Of a stretch of DNA of 64,000 nt, positions 1 to 8,299 are shown piece after piece. The position numbers and the translations under genes are program-made. The notes beneath the pieces are model-generated. The model did no database searches. It saw nothing but the letters and a program-made list of their open reading frames with translations, and was not told the origin of the DNA. Each line of letters begins with the position of its first letter. The stretch's first letter is position 1. The stretch lies in NCBI GenBank assembly GCA_965250225.1, contig CBDFNQ010000037.1, positions 62,001 through 126,000 on the forward strand, given 5' to 3'. The stretch is from CBDEUK01 sp965250225 (GTDB lineage Bacteria; Pseudomonadota; Gammaproteobacteria; Eutrophobiales; Eutrophobiaceae).

Positions 1-2
1 CC

Positions 3-86
3 CTGACGTCAGCACCATCCGAAGCAGGTTTACGACAACTACGTGAATTGGGCATCCGCCTGGCGAAAAAAGCCGACAAAGAGTAA
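3..86 (+). CDS. C-terminal end of an unidentified protein (5' truncated)
   Basis: An open frame enters from the window edge and ends at TAA 84-86, giving about 27 residues, rich in Leu, Arg and Lys and ending in AKKADKE. Too little remains to assign a family. It is followed by a 98-bp gap before nadA on the same strand, so co-transcription is possible but not shown. The reading is supported only by the uninterrupted frame and the plausible amphipathic basic tail. Confidence 0.4.
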   Translation: MTSAPSEAGLRQLRELGIRLAKKADKE

Positions 87-184
87 ATTTTCAGCGATAA
101 ACTTTACAAACTGTACGCTTATTCTTGCGTTAATTTACGTGTATTCTCTTCATATCAAACATGAATCGATTGAGAAAATAATTT

Positions 185-1306
185 ATGTCCTCTAATAAAC
201 CCGCAATTAACGAATTTCCGATCGCTATCGAGGATATTCCCGATCACCCGGACAATTCTCTCGACGACAAGGAACGTGCAACACTCACAAAACGCATCAA
301 GGAATTATTAAAAAAGAATAACGCTAAAATTGTTGCGCATTATTACACCGATTCCGATTTGCAATTACTGGCTGATGGGACCGGTGGCTATGTCTCTGAC
401 TCACTGGATATGGCTCGATTTGGTTATGAATCAGAGGCTGAGACACTGATTGTCTGTGGCGTGCGTTTCATGGGCGAAACAGCAAAGATCCTCAGCCCGA
501 AAAAACGTATCTTAATGCCTGATTTGAATGCCAATTGTTCGCTCGATCTCGGTTGTCCACCGAAAGAATTCGGCGAATTTTGCGATGCCCATCCGGATCG
601 AACCGTTGTGGTCTATGCCAATACCAGTGCTGCAGTAAAAGCTCGTGCCGACTGGATGGTCACCTCAGGCAGTGCGGTTGAAGTGATTAATCACTTACAG
701 GAGAAGGACGAAAGAATCATCTGGGCTCCTGACAAATACCTCGGTGAATATGTACAAAAACGATCGGGGGCAGATATGTTGCTCTGGCAAAGCGCCTGTA
801 TTGTGCATGAAGAATTCAAGGGTAAAGAACTGGCTGATCTGATCAAACAACACCCAGAAGCCAAAGTACTGGTACACCCTGAGTCACCAGCCTCGGTGGT
901 GGCACAGGCGGATGTGGTCAGTTCCACCACAGGCATCATCAAGGCCGCAGTAGAAATGGATGCAGACACTTTTATTGTTGCGACGGACAATGGCATCTTC
1001 CATAAAATGGCTGAGGCCGCGCCCGGTAAAACCTTTATCGAAGCACCCACGGCCGGCAAAGGTGCAACCTGTAAAAGCTGTGCCCACTGCCCGTGGATGG
1101 CCATGAACAGCTTGAAAAAACTCTGTAATACTCTAGAGGCTCTGGATGATGATGACCAGGGAAATAGAAACGGGAGAAAGGAGATTATGGGAAATGAAGT
1201 GTTCGTCGATGCAGACATTATTGAAAGGGCTCAACGACCAATCACCCGTCTTCTGGAGTTTGCCGAACAGCGGAAACAGATTATTTATGGAAATAATGAC
1301 GCCTGA
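185..1306 (+). CDS. nadA: Quinolinate synthase A
   Basis: NadA condenses iminoaspartate (from NadB) with dihydroxyacetone phosphate to quinolinate, the first committed precursor in de novo NAD synthesis; it is a cytosolic oxygen-sensitive [4Fe-4S] enzyme. The 373-residue length fits the family. Visible signatures are AHYYTD near residue 51, and cysteines at about 118 (NANC), 205 (QSAC) and the 296/299/302 cluster (CKSCAHC), three of which ligate the cluster in the E. coli-type enzyme. The ATG at 185 follows an AT-rich leader with a weak purine stretch (gagaaaat). The gene stands alone: nadB and nadC are not in the window. Downstream the next feature is the left copy of a 25-bp repeat. Confidence 0.97.
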   Translation: MSSNKPAINEFPIAIEDIPDHPDNSLDDKERATLTKRIKELLKKNNAKIVAHYYTDSDLQLLADGTGGYVSDSLDMARFGYESEAETLIVCGVRFMGETAKILSPKKRILMPDLNANCSLDLGCPPKEFGEFCDAHPDRTVVVYANTSAAVKARADWMVTSGSAVEVINHLQEKDERIIWAPDKYLGEYVQKRSGADMLLWQSACIVHEEFKGKELADLIKQHPEAKVLVHPESPASVVAQADVVSSTTGIIKAAVEMDADTFIVATDNGIFHKMAEAAPGKTFIEAPTAGKGATCKSCAHCPWMAMNSLKKLCNTLEALDDDDQGNRNGRKEIMGNEVFVDADIIERAQRPITRLLEFAEQRKQIIYGNNDA

Positions 1307-1331
1307 GTTTCAAGACTGGCGCTTTCTTCTC

Positions 1332-1356
1332 TCAAAGCATATTTTCATACAACTGC
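1332..1356. repeat. Left 25-bp direct repeat flanking the GH3 cassette
   Basis: The 25 bases here are identical to 5495-5519. Read on the minus strand they spell QLYENML followed by TGA, which is exactly the C-terminus of the Sel1-repeat gene at 5495-6181. At this left copy no Sel1 gene precedes the tail. The two copies are in the same orientation and enclose three genes, the arrangement expected of attachment-site duplications or of the target left by an insertion. Identity stops sharply on both sides. Confidence 0.85.
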
Positions 1357-1393
1357 TTGGCCGCGAATAACAATATGATCACTCGAGTTTTGT

Positions 1394-2452
1394 TCATATT
1401 TGCTTCGCTTTTAAAATACCGTCCTTTCCAAAACTAATCGGCGGGTCGATAACATCATATTCCAATAGATAGGTACCAAATGCGCCTTCCTGAGCGAGCA
1501 AAACGTTTCGATAATTGTTTGCTACGGTTAAAGCCGCACGGGTTAGAATGCTAGTTTCGCCGACCTGTGCACCGATAATGATGGGAATATCATACTTATT
1601 GCTCTCTTCAGCAATGGCAAGGGAACGCAGGATTCCCCCCATCTTGGAAATGCGAATGTTGATGACCCAGGGTTCCGGATCTGCCTTTATCTGTTCAAAA
1701 TCCTCTTGCTTTGTGAAACTCTCATCCAGAATGATACGTATTCCAAGTTCTTCAAATATCTTTCTACAATCATCATATTGATGTACACCGAGCGGCTCTT
1801 CCAAACCAATGAAAGGGTAATCAAGCATTTTTATATAGCTAGTCGCTTCAACCCAATCAGACCAGAAATTGTTGGCATCGAGTCGAACACGGATGTCGTC
1901 GCGACTACATCTCTTGATCGCCATAATATTTGATTGGTCTATCTCCGCGTCACCAAAGACCTTTACCTTGAATTCGGTAAAACCTAAATCCAGGTATTGT
2001 TGAAGCTGTGTCTGAAAACTTTCTGGGTTTCTTGCCCCTATCACCCCTGTGTAACGAAATTCTCCAGATAATTCCGATACTGAAAGCAGGGTTTCGACCG
2101 ACTGTCCTAACTGTTTTGCTAATACATCCAGCAAAGCCAACTCTACAGCGCAAAAAACTGCCGGGTTTTTATCAATTTCTTGCTGGTGATTCTCTACCCA
2201 AGCTTTAAGATCCTTCAGTGCGCCAATATTCAGGAAGCCTGGGCGATAATTATTAAAAAAATTATGCGCAGTGTCCAAAGTTTCTCCAGTAACATAACGT
2301 CGCGGACACCCCTCGCCAATTCCTTGCAGGGAATCTTCCGTCTCCGCTGTAACCAATACAGCTTCGGTAGCTGTACGAACAGCAGAAGAGTGCTGGAAGG
2401 ATACCTTGAATGGAATATTCAGATTTTCGATAGAAAGATTACGCAACTGCAT
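1394..2452 (-). CDS. Enolase-superfamily dipeptide epimerase (L-Ala-D/L-Glu epimerase type)
   Basis: A 352-residue member of the muconate-lactonizing subgroup of the enolase superfamily. The N-terminal capping domain spans roughly 1-125 and the barrel the rest. Catalytic and metal residues are recognisable: KVK at 162-164, LDAN with Asp192, EEP with Glu219, LDES with Asp243, and ISK with Lys270. This Lys/Asp-Glu-Asp/Lys set is characteristic of 1,1-proton transfer enzymes such as dipeptide epimerases, which invert the second residue of a dipeptide, in E. coli the murein-derived L-Ala-D-Glu. Substrate specificity cannot be read from sequence. It starts 4 bp after the GH3 stop, so it is the last gene of the cassette operon, and may act on an amide made by the GH3 enzyme rather than in murein recycling. 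Confidence 0.85.
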   Translation of the reverse strand: MQLRNLSIENLNIPFKVSFQHSSAVRTATEAVLVTAETEDSLQGIGEGCPRRYVTGETLDTAHNFFNNYRPGFLNIGALKDLKAWVENHQQEIDKNPAVFCAVELALLDVLAKQLGQSVETLLSVSELSGEFRYTGVIGARNPESFQTQLQQYLDLGFTEFKVKVFGDAEIDQSNIMAIKRCSRDDIRVRLDANNFWSDWVEATSYIKMLDYPFIGLEEPLGVHQYDDCRKIFEELGIRIILDESFTKQEDFEQIKADPEPWVINIRISKMGGILRSLAIAEESNKYDIPIIIGAQVGETSILTRAALTVANNYRNVLLAQEGAFGTYLLEYDVIDPPISFGKDGILKAKQI

Positions 2453-2456
2453 ATGC

Positions 2457-4040
2457 TCACTTCCTTACATAAATGCTGAAATCAAAAAGACAATCTTGTT
2501 TGTACTGAAGATGTTCTAGCTTGAACTGCCCCTCACGCTGCCCAGCTTTCAAAATATGCTGTTTGTATGCCTCTCCTGTTCCATCTTCTAAAAACACGAT
2601 CTCTACTGGTTGCAATCGTCCACTTTTACGTTTGCTTTCATACTCCATGTTAAGGCTGTAGAGATGATGCTCTATCTCGAACATATCCAGTGGCTCATTC
2701 TCGATATACAAAGTATATCGTAAGGTTTCTGGACAACCCAACATCATAAAATAATTAAAATCAACACTATGCACCTCACTTACTTTAGTCATTGCTTGAA
2801 CAAGCTGAGCTTCATAGAGTTTTTCACCTGTAAGGTTCGTTATCCCTTTACCTTTCTGAATAAAACGAATAGTCGGTGTGTTATTAAACCAGCCTGTAAC
2901 CTCTATAAGATCGTTAATGTCATAACGATAAAGTCCATTTTGCGTAGTAGCATAGATGTAATACTGCTTTCCCTCTTCAACTTGATCTAATGTAATATAT
3001 TCCGGCATTTCATTTTCATAGTCGTCTTTTTCAACAAACTCAAAGAAATTCTCGTGGATGGCAGGAATTTCTCTGTTGTTCAGCACATCGATTGTAATCC
3101 CACCTCGAAATTCGCTCGAAAGATAACCCATCTCAACAATGCGGGTAGTGGTGTTTAAATTTTTTCTTACACTTGAAACTTGTGCGGCACAACTTCCTCC
3201 AGTCCAGGTTGTAACAGATTTTAAATTCGGCCAAATATCAGAGAATACTAAAGTATTTTTATCTAATAAAAGCTGCTGTAATTCATCTGCACGCTTTGGA
3301 TTATTTATTCTAATATCATTGATCAGTTGCTTGGGCTGTTCACCCATTATTCTTTTTAGTTTAACCAATGTTGAAGAGTTCGCTGTGGCTATCATAGAAA
3401 TATTTTTTTCTGCTAATGCATATTTTGTAATCAGATAATACTTTTGCTCATAATCTTTAATATCAAAAACATTTGGAGGCACAACATATTTTTCACGAAC
3501 GAAGGTTGGCATGCTCTGATAGATCAGTCCTGACATTGAACCATAAGGTGTTCCGGTTTCCATCCGACCTTCCACTGCCGGACTAACAATAGCCAACACC
3601 TTACCTTCGTACACGCCAGGGATGTTTGCGTATTTTGCATAAGCAACAATGTGCTGACTCTTACGGTATTGGGCGACTGTACGTTTCAAGATTGGAATAA
3701 ATTTTGGTTTCCCGGTCGAACCACTAGTTCGCGCATACATAAGCGGATTTTCTGAATTCAAGTGTGGTTGTTTATCTTCCTCCTGTTTTTCGATATAACT
3801 GTGCAAAGTTTCGTAACTATTAATCGATACTGCCTTCCGATATTCTTCGTAAGATGTAATATTTGCGAAACCGTGTTCAAGGCCAAAGCTTGTTTCTCTG
3901 TTCTGTTTCAGAATGCCTAATAACAGGTTATTTTGTGCAGTCATAGGGTCATGCGTCTTTTGAATCAGGGGCTCCCACAAAAACTGTTTAATTAATGCCA
4001 TTTTCAGAATTGCTACTCCATTGAGTATCAAATTCATCAT
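2457..4040 (-). CDS. GH3-family acyl acid-amido synthetase
   Basis: A 527-residue GH3-type adenylating enzyme. Plant GH3 proteins use ATP to couple carboxylic acids (auxin, jasmonate, benzoates) to amino acids; bacterial members are poorly characterised. The three ANL-type motifs are visible: the P-loop-like ARTSGSTGKPK at about 103-113, YLSSE at 306-310, and YRYD at 371-374, followed by the C-terminal domain with FIQKGKG. There is no signal peptide; the hydrophobic N-terminus is short. The ATG overlaps the stop of the upstream membrane oxidase by 4 bp and the epimerase follows 4 bp downstream, giving a translationally coupled three-gene unit. Likely role (inference): makes an N-acyl amino acid or related amide that its neighbours modify. 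Confidence 0.88.
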   Translation of the reverse strand: MMNLILNGVAILKMALIKQFLWEPLIQKTHDPMTAQNNLLLGILKQNRETSFGLEHGFANITSYEEYRKAVSINSYETLHSYIEKQEEDKQPHLNSENPLMYARTSGSTGKPKFIPILKRTVAQYRKSQHIVAYAKYANIPGVYEGKVLAIVSPAVEGRMETGTPYGSMSGLIYQSMPTFVREKYVVPPNVFDIKDYEQKYYLITKYALAEKNISMIATANSSTLVKLKRIMGEQPKQLINDIRINNPKRADELQQLLLDKNTLVFSDIWPNLKSVTTWTGGSCAAQVSSVRKNLNTTTRIVEMGYLSSEFRGGITIDVLNNREIPAIHENFFEFVEKDDYENEMPEYITLDQVEEGKQYYIYATTQNGLYRYDINDLIEVTGWFNNTPTIRFIQKGKGITNLTGEKLYEAQLVQAMTKVSEVHSVDFNYFMMLGCPETLRYTLYIENEPLDMFEIEHHLYSLNMEYESKRKSGRLQPVEIVFLEDGTGEAYKQHILKAGQREGQFKLEHLQYKQDCLFDFSIYVRK

Positions 4041-5336
4041 TGTGCTTTATCCATCCCTCTCATAAATGGCGTTTTAAGCTGGCTTGTAAAATTTATTGGG
4101 TACTTCCGATTTATCAAACCCAGCTCACCAACCAACCGATCTTTCGGAAGAAACCAGGTGCCAAATATCAAATCCCAAATAATAAGGTTATTCCCGTAGT
4201 TGTTGTTCGATTCCTTGACGAACTTTGAGTGGTGCCAACGATGTAGTTCAGGCCCACTGATGAGATAATTAAAAAACCCTAGCCGAAGTTCAATATTACA
4301 ATGTTGAAAAAAACCATTGATCGCATAAAAAACAAAATACAGAGCTAATACCTCTTCTGACACACCCAGCACAATAAACGGTAGTGCATCAAACAAAAAT
4401 TGTAAGGCTTTTTCAATTGGGTGAAACCGTCCGACATTTATCCAATAAAGCTTGTGTGGTGAATGGTGTACTGCATGGAATTGCCAAAATGGTATCCATG
4501 CGTGGGCCAAACGATGTAGCCAGTAACGCATAAATTCTGCTGCAAACATCATAAGTAAGGTCTGCGCATAAACAGGCCAAGCATGAGGCCATACACTATT
4601 AAATGTCATGCCTTGTGCTTGCAAAAATTCTAGTAACATAATCGCTACAAAAAAAAACCAGGCATTTGGGTAATATAATCTGAACCAGCACCATGTAGAT
4701 ACCATCATTTAAGATGTCATTTCGATCAGCAAGCCATTTCTTACGATGAGGAAATTTCATTTCAAGAAATGTTATAACCATAGCTCCAAGCAAAATAGGA
4801 GAATAGGTTGAGATTTGCAAACTTACATTATTTTGAAGACAAAGATAATGACCGGTAAGGATAGAGAGCATCACCGTTGGATAAGCTAGCCATGCCACGA
4901 TCTTTTCCGTATGCGGACTGTGAAAGAATCCGACCGTCAGCAGAAAGAGAGCTAGTATGATATGGAATATGGTCGGGATATGAGCGCCCAACCATAGATG
5001 GTCTGCTGCGAAACTAAATCCTGCAACCAACCTGAAAAACATAACAACAAAATAGACACCACCAAGTATTAGGTAAACCAGTCCAGCCTTTTTGCTTGGT
5101 TGAACAGTCCCAGAACGGAATTTCCGTACGATGCGCAAACAAAAAACTATTATAGCTAATTGAAATACCAGTAACACATGATAAGGCAACGCTCCACTTT
5201 GCCATGCATCGAACTGAGGCAAAAAAAGCACGGGGTGAATAACCTGAATGAATTGCGCACCGACCCGAAACACGAACAAACCCAAAAATGCCATTAACCA
5301 ATAGCTGTAGATTCGTGCCTTTACAACTTCTCCCAT
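4037..5336 (-). pseudogene. Sterol desaturase / fatty acid hydroxylase family protein, frameshifted at a 9-T run
   Basis: Two overlapping reading frames together make one membrane di-iron oxidase. The upstream frame (5336 down to 4599) holds the N-terminal half: several transmembrane helices and KFPHRKKWLADRNDILND. The downstream frame (4708 down to 4037) carries all three histidine boxes: HRLAH, HAVHH and HRWHH. They join at a run of nine T on the coding strand (plus 4649-4657); reading it as eight T gives a continuous protein of about 432 residues, normal for the family. Such enzymes hydroxylate or desaturate lipids in the membrane. Either the gene is inactivated, the length of the run varies, slippage restores the frame, or the base call is wrong. 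An internal start at 4708 would give only the catalytic half. It is the first gene of the cassette operon. Confidence 0.8.
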
Positions 5337-5454
5337 GCCATATTGTAACTGGTGAACAACAGAAACAATAATATATCCTCACATGGTCTGCTGTAGAATC
5401 AAGCTCCCACCTTTACTTTGGTTTTGTAATTTTCTCGATATATAGTTTTCTAAA

Positions 5455-5468
5455 AGAGCATATGCTCT
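5455..5468. promoter_or_regulatory. 14-bp perfect palindrome upstream of the cassette operon
   Basis: AGAGCATATGCTCT is perfectly self-complementary and lies about 120 bp upstream of the first cassette gene (start 5336), in the short gap before the Sel1 gene end. It is a reasonable candidate for a dimeric repressor site, but no regulator is encoded in the cassette and no second copy was noticed. The call rests on symmetry alone. Confidence 0.3.
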
Positions 5469-5494
5469 ACATAAGGTTTACATCTAACAAACCT

Positions 5495-5519
5495 TCAAAG
5501 CATATTTTCATACAACTGC
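5495..5519. repeat. Right 25-bp direct repeat (3' end of the Sel1 gene)
   Basis: Identical to 1332-1356. On the minus strand it encodes the last seven residues, QLYENML, and the stop of the Sel1-repeat gene, so this copy is functional coding sequence. It marks the right boundary of the putative islet. Confidence 0.85.
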
Positions 5520-6181
5520 ATTGAACGATCCTGGCCCTGTTCCAGTTGCTGTGCGCTCATACGCCTGGCTATGGCATCTCGATTAAACAGGGCAAATTCA
5601 TCGCCTGTAGCCGCTGCTACGGAATACCATGCATACGCCATGACAAAGTTTTGTGGAACCGGAAAACCAATCTCATACATCTGCGCCAGAATAAACTGAC
5701 TGTCTTGATTTTTAGCAATTGCCAGCTCTTCAATCCAGTTAAAAATGTTATTCCGATTCGGTCTGATCAAAACATTATTGATCAGCATACGAGCTAATTG
5801 ATTACGTGCCTCAATATCCCCGGCTTCTGCATTAAACCTCAGAGTATTCTGATATTCACTTTCAGAATCAACAAAAAGTTTATCGGTTCCATCCATTGCT
5901 GCCAGATTCAAAATCGCGTTTTTATGACCCTGCCTAGCAGCCTTTTCGTACCAGCGACCTGCTTTTTTCTGATCCTCAGGCAAGCCATCGCCGATTTCAT
6001 AGGCAAATCCTACTTTGAACTGGGCGTGTGCGTCACCCTCTGTTGCTTTGACACGGTAATATTGAAGCAAGCGTTGCGAATCTTGCTGGTTCAAAGCCAG
6101 CGTCAACATTTGAGGTTCAGCAAAGACACTACTCGTCAGGAAAACCAGCAGCAAGAAGGATGACTTTTTCACAGTTTTCAA
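5495..6181 (-). CDS. Secreted Sel1-repeat (SLR/TPR-like) protein
   Basis: A 228-residue protein with a clear Sec signal peptide (MKTVKKSS, hydrophobic stretch, SVFA before Glu-Pro at about 21). After it come Sel1-like repeats: AQFKVGFAYEIGDG and the WYEKAARQGHKNA block near residues 55-95, and later repeats with the AMAYAWY-type helix around 180 (FVMAYAWYSVAA). Sel1 repeats form alpha-solenoids that mediate protein-protein contacts, here presumably in the periplasm. The function is unknown. Its 3' end coincides with the right 25-bp repeat, so it appears to be the resident gene at which the cassette inserted. It is divergent from yebC (129-bp gap). Confidence 0.8.
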   Translation of the reverse strand: MKTVKKSSFLLLVFLTSSVFAEPQMLTLALNQQDSQRLLQYYRVKATEGDAHAQFKVGFAYEIGDGLPEDQKKAGRWYEKAARQGHKNAILNLAAMDGTDKLFVDSESEYQNTLRFNAEAGDIEARNQLARMLINNVLIRPNRNNIFNWIEELAIAKNQDSQFILAQMYEIGFPVPQNFVMAYAWYSVAAATGDEFALFNRDAIARRMSAQQLEQGQDRSMQLYENML

Positions 6182-6309
6182 ATTCCAGGTTTATTGCCGA
6201 ATAACATCGGCGTTTCACCAGAAAACTTTAGCCTAAAGAAACACAGATTCAGTGGTTTCTGTTAGAATTCAGCCCAATTTTTACGACTAATTGAAAATAA
6301 AGGGCGAAC

Positions 6310-7056
6310 ATGGCCGGACACAGTAAATGGGCGAATATTCAACACCGAAAAGGTAAACAAGACGCCAAACGTGGTAAATTATTTACCAAACTCATCCGTG
6401 AAATCACCGTAGCAGCCAAGCTTGGTGGCGGCGATCCAGATGCAAACCCAAGACTACGGGCAGCGATCGATAATGGCCTGTCAAATAACATGACCAGAGA
6501 CACCATAGACCGCGCTGTGAAGCGAGGAGCTGGAGGTGAAGAAGGTAGCCATGTCGATGAAATCCGTTATGAGGGTTATGGCCCAGGCGGTGTGGCGGTG
6601 CTCGTGGATACCATGACCGATAACAAAAATCGCACCGTCGCTGAAGTCCGACATGCCTTTTCCAAATTTGGTGGCAATCTGGGTACTGATGGTTCGGTTG
6701 CCTATATGTTTGCCAAGGTCGGCTTGATCTCATACCCGGCGGGCACTGATGAAGACACCATTATGGAGGCTGCACTTGATAGTGGTGCAGATGATATTAT
6801 TTCCAACGATGATGGCTCCATCGATGTCATCACTGAACCGGATTCCTTTGTCGATGTAAAGGAAGCATTAATCGCTGCGGGCCATGAACCGGAAGATGCT
6901 GAGATAACCATGCGCGCAGAGAATAGCTCCTCACTGGATGCCAAAGGGGCAGAAAGTATGATGAAATTGTTAGACACGTTGGAAGATCTGGATGACGTAC
7001 AAAAAGTTTATTCCAATGCCGACATTCCCGATGAGGTATTGGAAAAATTGGGTTAA
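6310..7056 (+). CDS. yebC: YebC/PmpR-type probable regulator or translation factor
   Basis: A 248-residue YebC/TACO1 family protein, recognisable from the N-terminus MAGHSKWANIQHRK, the GYGPGGVA motif near residue 90 and the acidic C-terminal domain. Family members bind DNA and act as regulators in some bacteria; others relieve ribosome stalling at proline-rich stretches. Immediately upstream of ruvC on the same strand, the usual yebC-ruvC-ruvA order. A purine-rich ribosome site (aaagggcga) precedes the ATG. Confidence 0.95.
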   Translation: MAGHSKWANIQHRKGKQDAKRGKLFTKLIREITVAAKLGGGDPDANPRLRAAIDNGLSNNMTRDTIDRAVKRGAGGEEGSHVDEIRYEGYGPGGVAVLVDTMTDNKNRTVAEVRHAFSKFGGNLGTDGSVAYMFAKVGLISYPAGTDEDTIMEAALDSGADDIISNDDGSIDVITEPDSFVDVKEALIAAGHEPEDAEITMRAENSSSLDAKGAESMMKLLDTLEDLDDVQKVYSNADIPDEVLEKLG

Positions 7057-7108
7057 ATATGTTTAAAACCATTTTAACGAAAAGTAGGCAAGCGTAATAG
7101 TTGTGGCC

Positions 7109-7627
7109 ATGATCCGCATACTTGGCATCGACCCCGGCTCAATAAACACCGGCTACGGCATTATTGATACCGAAGGCAATCATTCTACCCACATCGACAA
7201 CGGCATTATCAAGATCAAGGGTGACGATCTGGCTGCCAAGCTTCGTTGCATCTTTAGTGGTTTAAATGAAGTGATCTCTGAATATCAGCCACAGGAAATC
7301 TCCATTGAAAAAGTATTTATGCATCGTAATGCTGATTCTGCCCTGAAACTTGGGCAGGCTCGTGGTGCTGCGATAACCGCCTGCACAATGCGAGATTTAC
7401 CCGTACACGAATACACTGCCAATCAGGTCAAGCAGGCCACGGTGGGCAAAGGTCACGCTGCCAAGCAACAGGTTCAACATATGATCAAGATCCTATTATG
7501 TTTACAGGAAGTTCCAGCAACAGATGCGGCTGACGCGCTTGCCATCGCACTTTGTCACGCCCACTCACGCGAAGGCTTGATGCGCATGCAGGGCGTCAAA
7601 GGCATGCGTGGAGGCCGACTGCAATGA
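7109..7627 (+). CDS. ruvC: Crossover junction endodeoxyribonuclease RuvC
   Basis: RuvC is the Holliday-junction resolvase that cuts symmetric strands after RuvAB branch migration. From ATG 7109 the protein has 172 residues with the RNase H-like acidic set in place: Asp8 (GIDPG), Glu67 (SIEKV), Asp139 and Asp142 (ATDAADA). A GTG at 7103 is an alternative start adding two residues; ATG fits the family start better. The stop overlaps the ruvA start (ATGA at 7624), indicating translational coupling. Confidence 0.96.
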   Translation: MIRILGIDPGSINTGYGIIDTEGNHSTHIDNGIIKIKGDDLAAKLRCIFSGLNEVISEYQPQEISIEKVFMHRNADSALKLGQARGAAITACTMRDLPVHEYTANQVKQATVGKGHAAKQQVQHMIKILLCLQEVPATDAADALAIALCHAHSREGLMRMQGVKGMRGGRLQ

Positions 7628-8226
7628 TAGGCCGGCTGATGGGCAAGCTCATCGAAAAACAACCGCCAAATCTGTTGGTTGATGTAAACGGTGTTGGTTA
7701 TGAAATTGAAGCACCAATGACCACTATTTATCAGCTTCCTGAGATCGGCGAACCTATAACACTTTTCACGCATCTGGCCATTCGCGATGATGCGCATTTG
7801 TTATTTGGCTTCGCCAGCAAACACGAACGATCATTATTCCGCAGTTTGATCAAAGTCAATGGCGTCGGCGCCAAAATGGCATTAACCATCTTATCGGGCA
7901 TTGAAAGTGATGAATTCGTTCGATGTATACAGGACAATGACATCGCTCGTCTGGTGAAATTGCCTGGGGTCGGTAAAAAAACCGCCGAGCGTTTGATCAT
8001 CGAGATGCGCGATAAACTCAACGCCTGGGAAAATATTAATACCAGTTCTCCAAACAATGTAGGTTTGGCAAAAGGCGATGAAGGTCCTGCAAGTGAAGCC
8101 GTGAGTGCGCTCATCAGTCTCGGCTATAAACCTCAGGAAGCCAGTCGCTTTGTCCATGCCGTTGCTCGCGAAGACATGAACAGTGAAGAGATCATTCGTG
8201 AAGCGCTAAAATCTTCTGTTAAATAA
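7624..8226 (+). CDS. ruvA: Holliday junction branch migration complex subunit RuvA
   Basis: RuvA tetramers hold the four-way junction and load the RuvB motors. The 200-residue protein begins MIGRLMGKLIEK, has the N-terminal OB domain, helix-hairpin-helix motifs in NGVGAKMAL (about 80) and PGVGKKTAE (about 115), and a C-terminal UBA-like domain III (EASRFV) that contacts RuvB. The start at 7624 overlaps the ruvC stop; a longer in-frame reading from 7552 lies inside ruvC and is not used. ruvB does not follow directly: a reverse-strand gene intervenes. Confidence 0.96.
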   Translation: MIGRLMGKLIEKQPPNLLVDVNGVGYEIEAPMTTIYQLPEIGEPITLFTHLAIRDDAHLLFGFASKHERSLFRSLIKVNGVGAKMALTILSGIESDEFVRCIQDNDIARLVKLPGVGKKTAERLIIEMRDKLNAWENINTSSPNNVGLAKGDEGPASEAVSALISLGYKPQEASRFVHAVAREDMNSEEIIREALKSSVK

Positions 8227-8299
8227 TAAGCTCTTTTTTACGCTGTGTAGATTTTGAGTTTTTTGCACAAAAAATATTTTTTACTACCAGGCATCAAGA

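Larger units (their letters stand above)
1332..5519. mobile_element. Putative islet carrying epimerase, GH3 and sterol-desaturase-like genes
   Basis: About 4.2 kb bounded by identical 25-bp direct repeats. It contains three overlapping or closely spaced minus-strand genes and nothing else: no integrase, transposase or inverted terminal repeats are visible. Two sampled 60-base lines inside (3001, 3361) are 37 and 33 percent GC against 55 percent for a sampled nadA line (541), consistent with separate ancestry, although other AT-rich genes occur in this window. One repeat copy completes the 3' end of the Sel1 gene, so removal of the islet would leave an intact nadA-Sel1-yebC order. The insertion interpretation is inference; the repeats themselves are seen directly. 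Confidence 0.6.

Noticed and set aside
691..1218. Long antisense reading frame within nadA
   Set aside because: It is a mirror of nadA codon usage, has no recognisable domain or ribosome site, and nadA itself is certain.
7552..7623. Upstream extension of ruvA
   Set aside because: Lies entirely in ruvC and the extra residues are not RuvA-like; the ATG at 7624 gives the family start.
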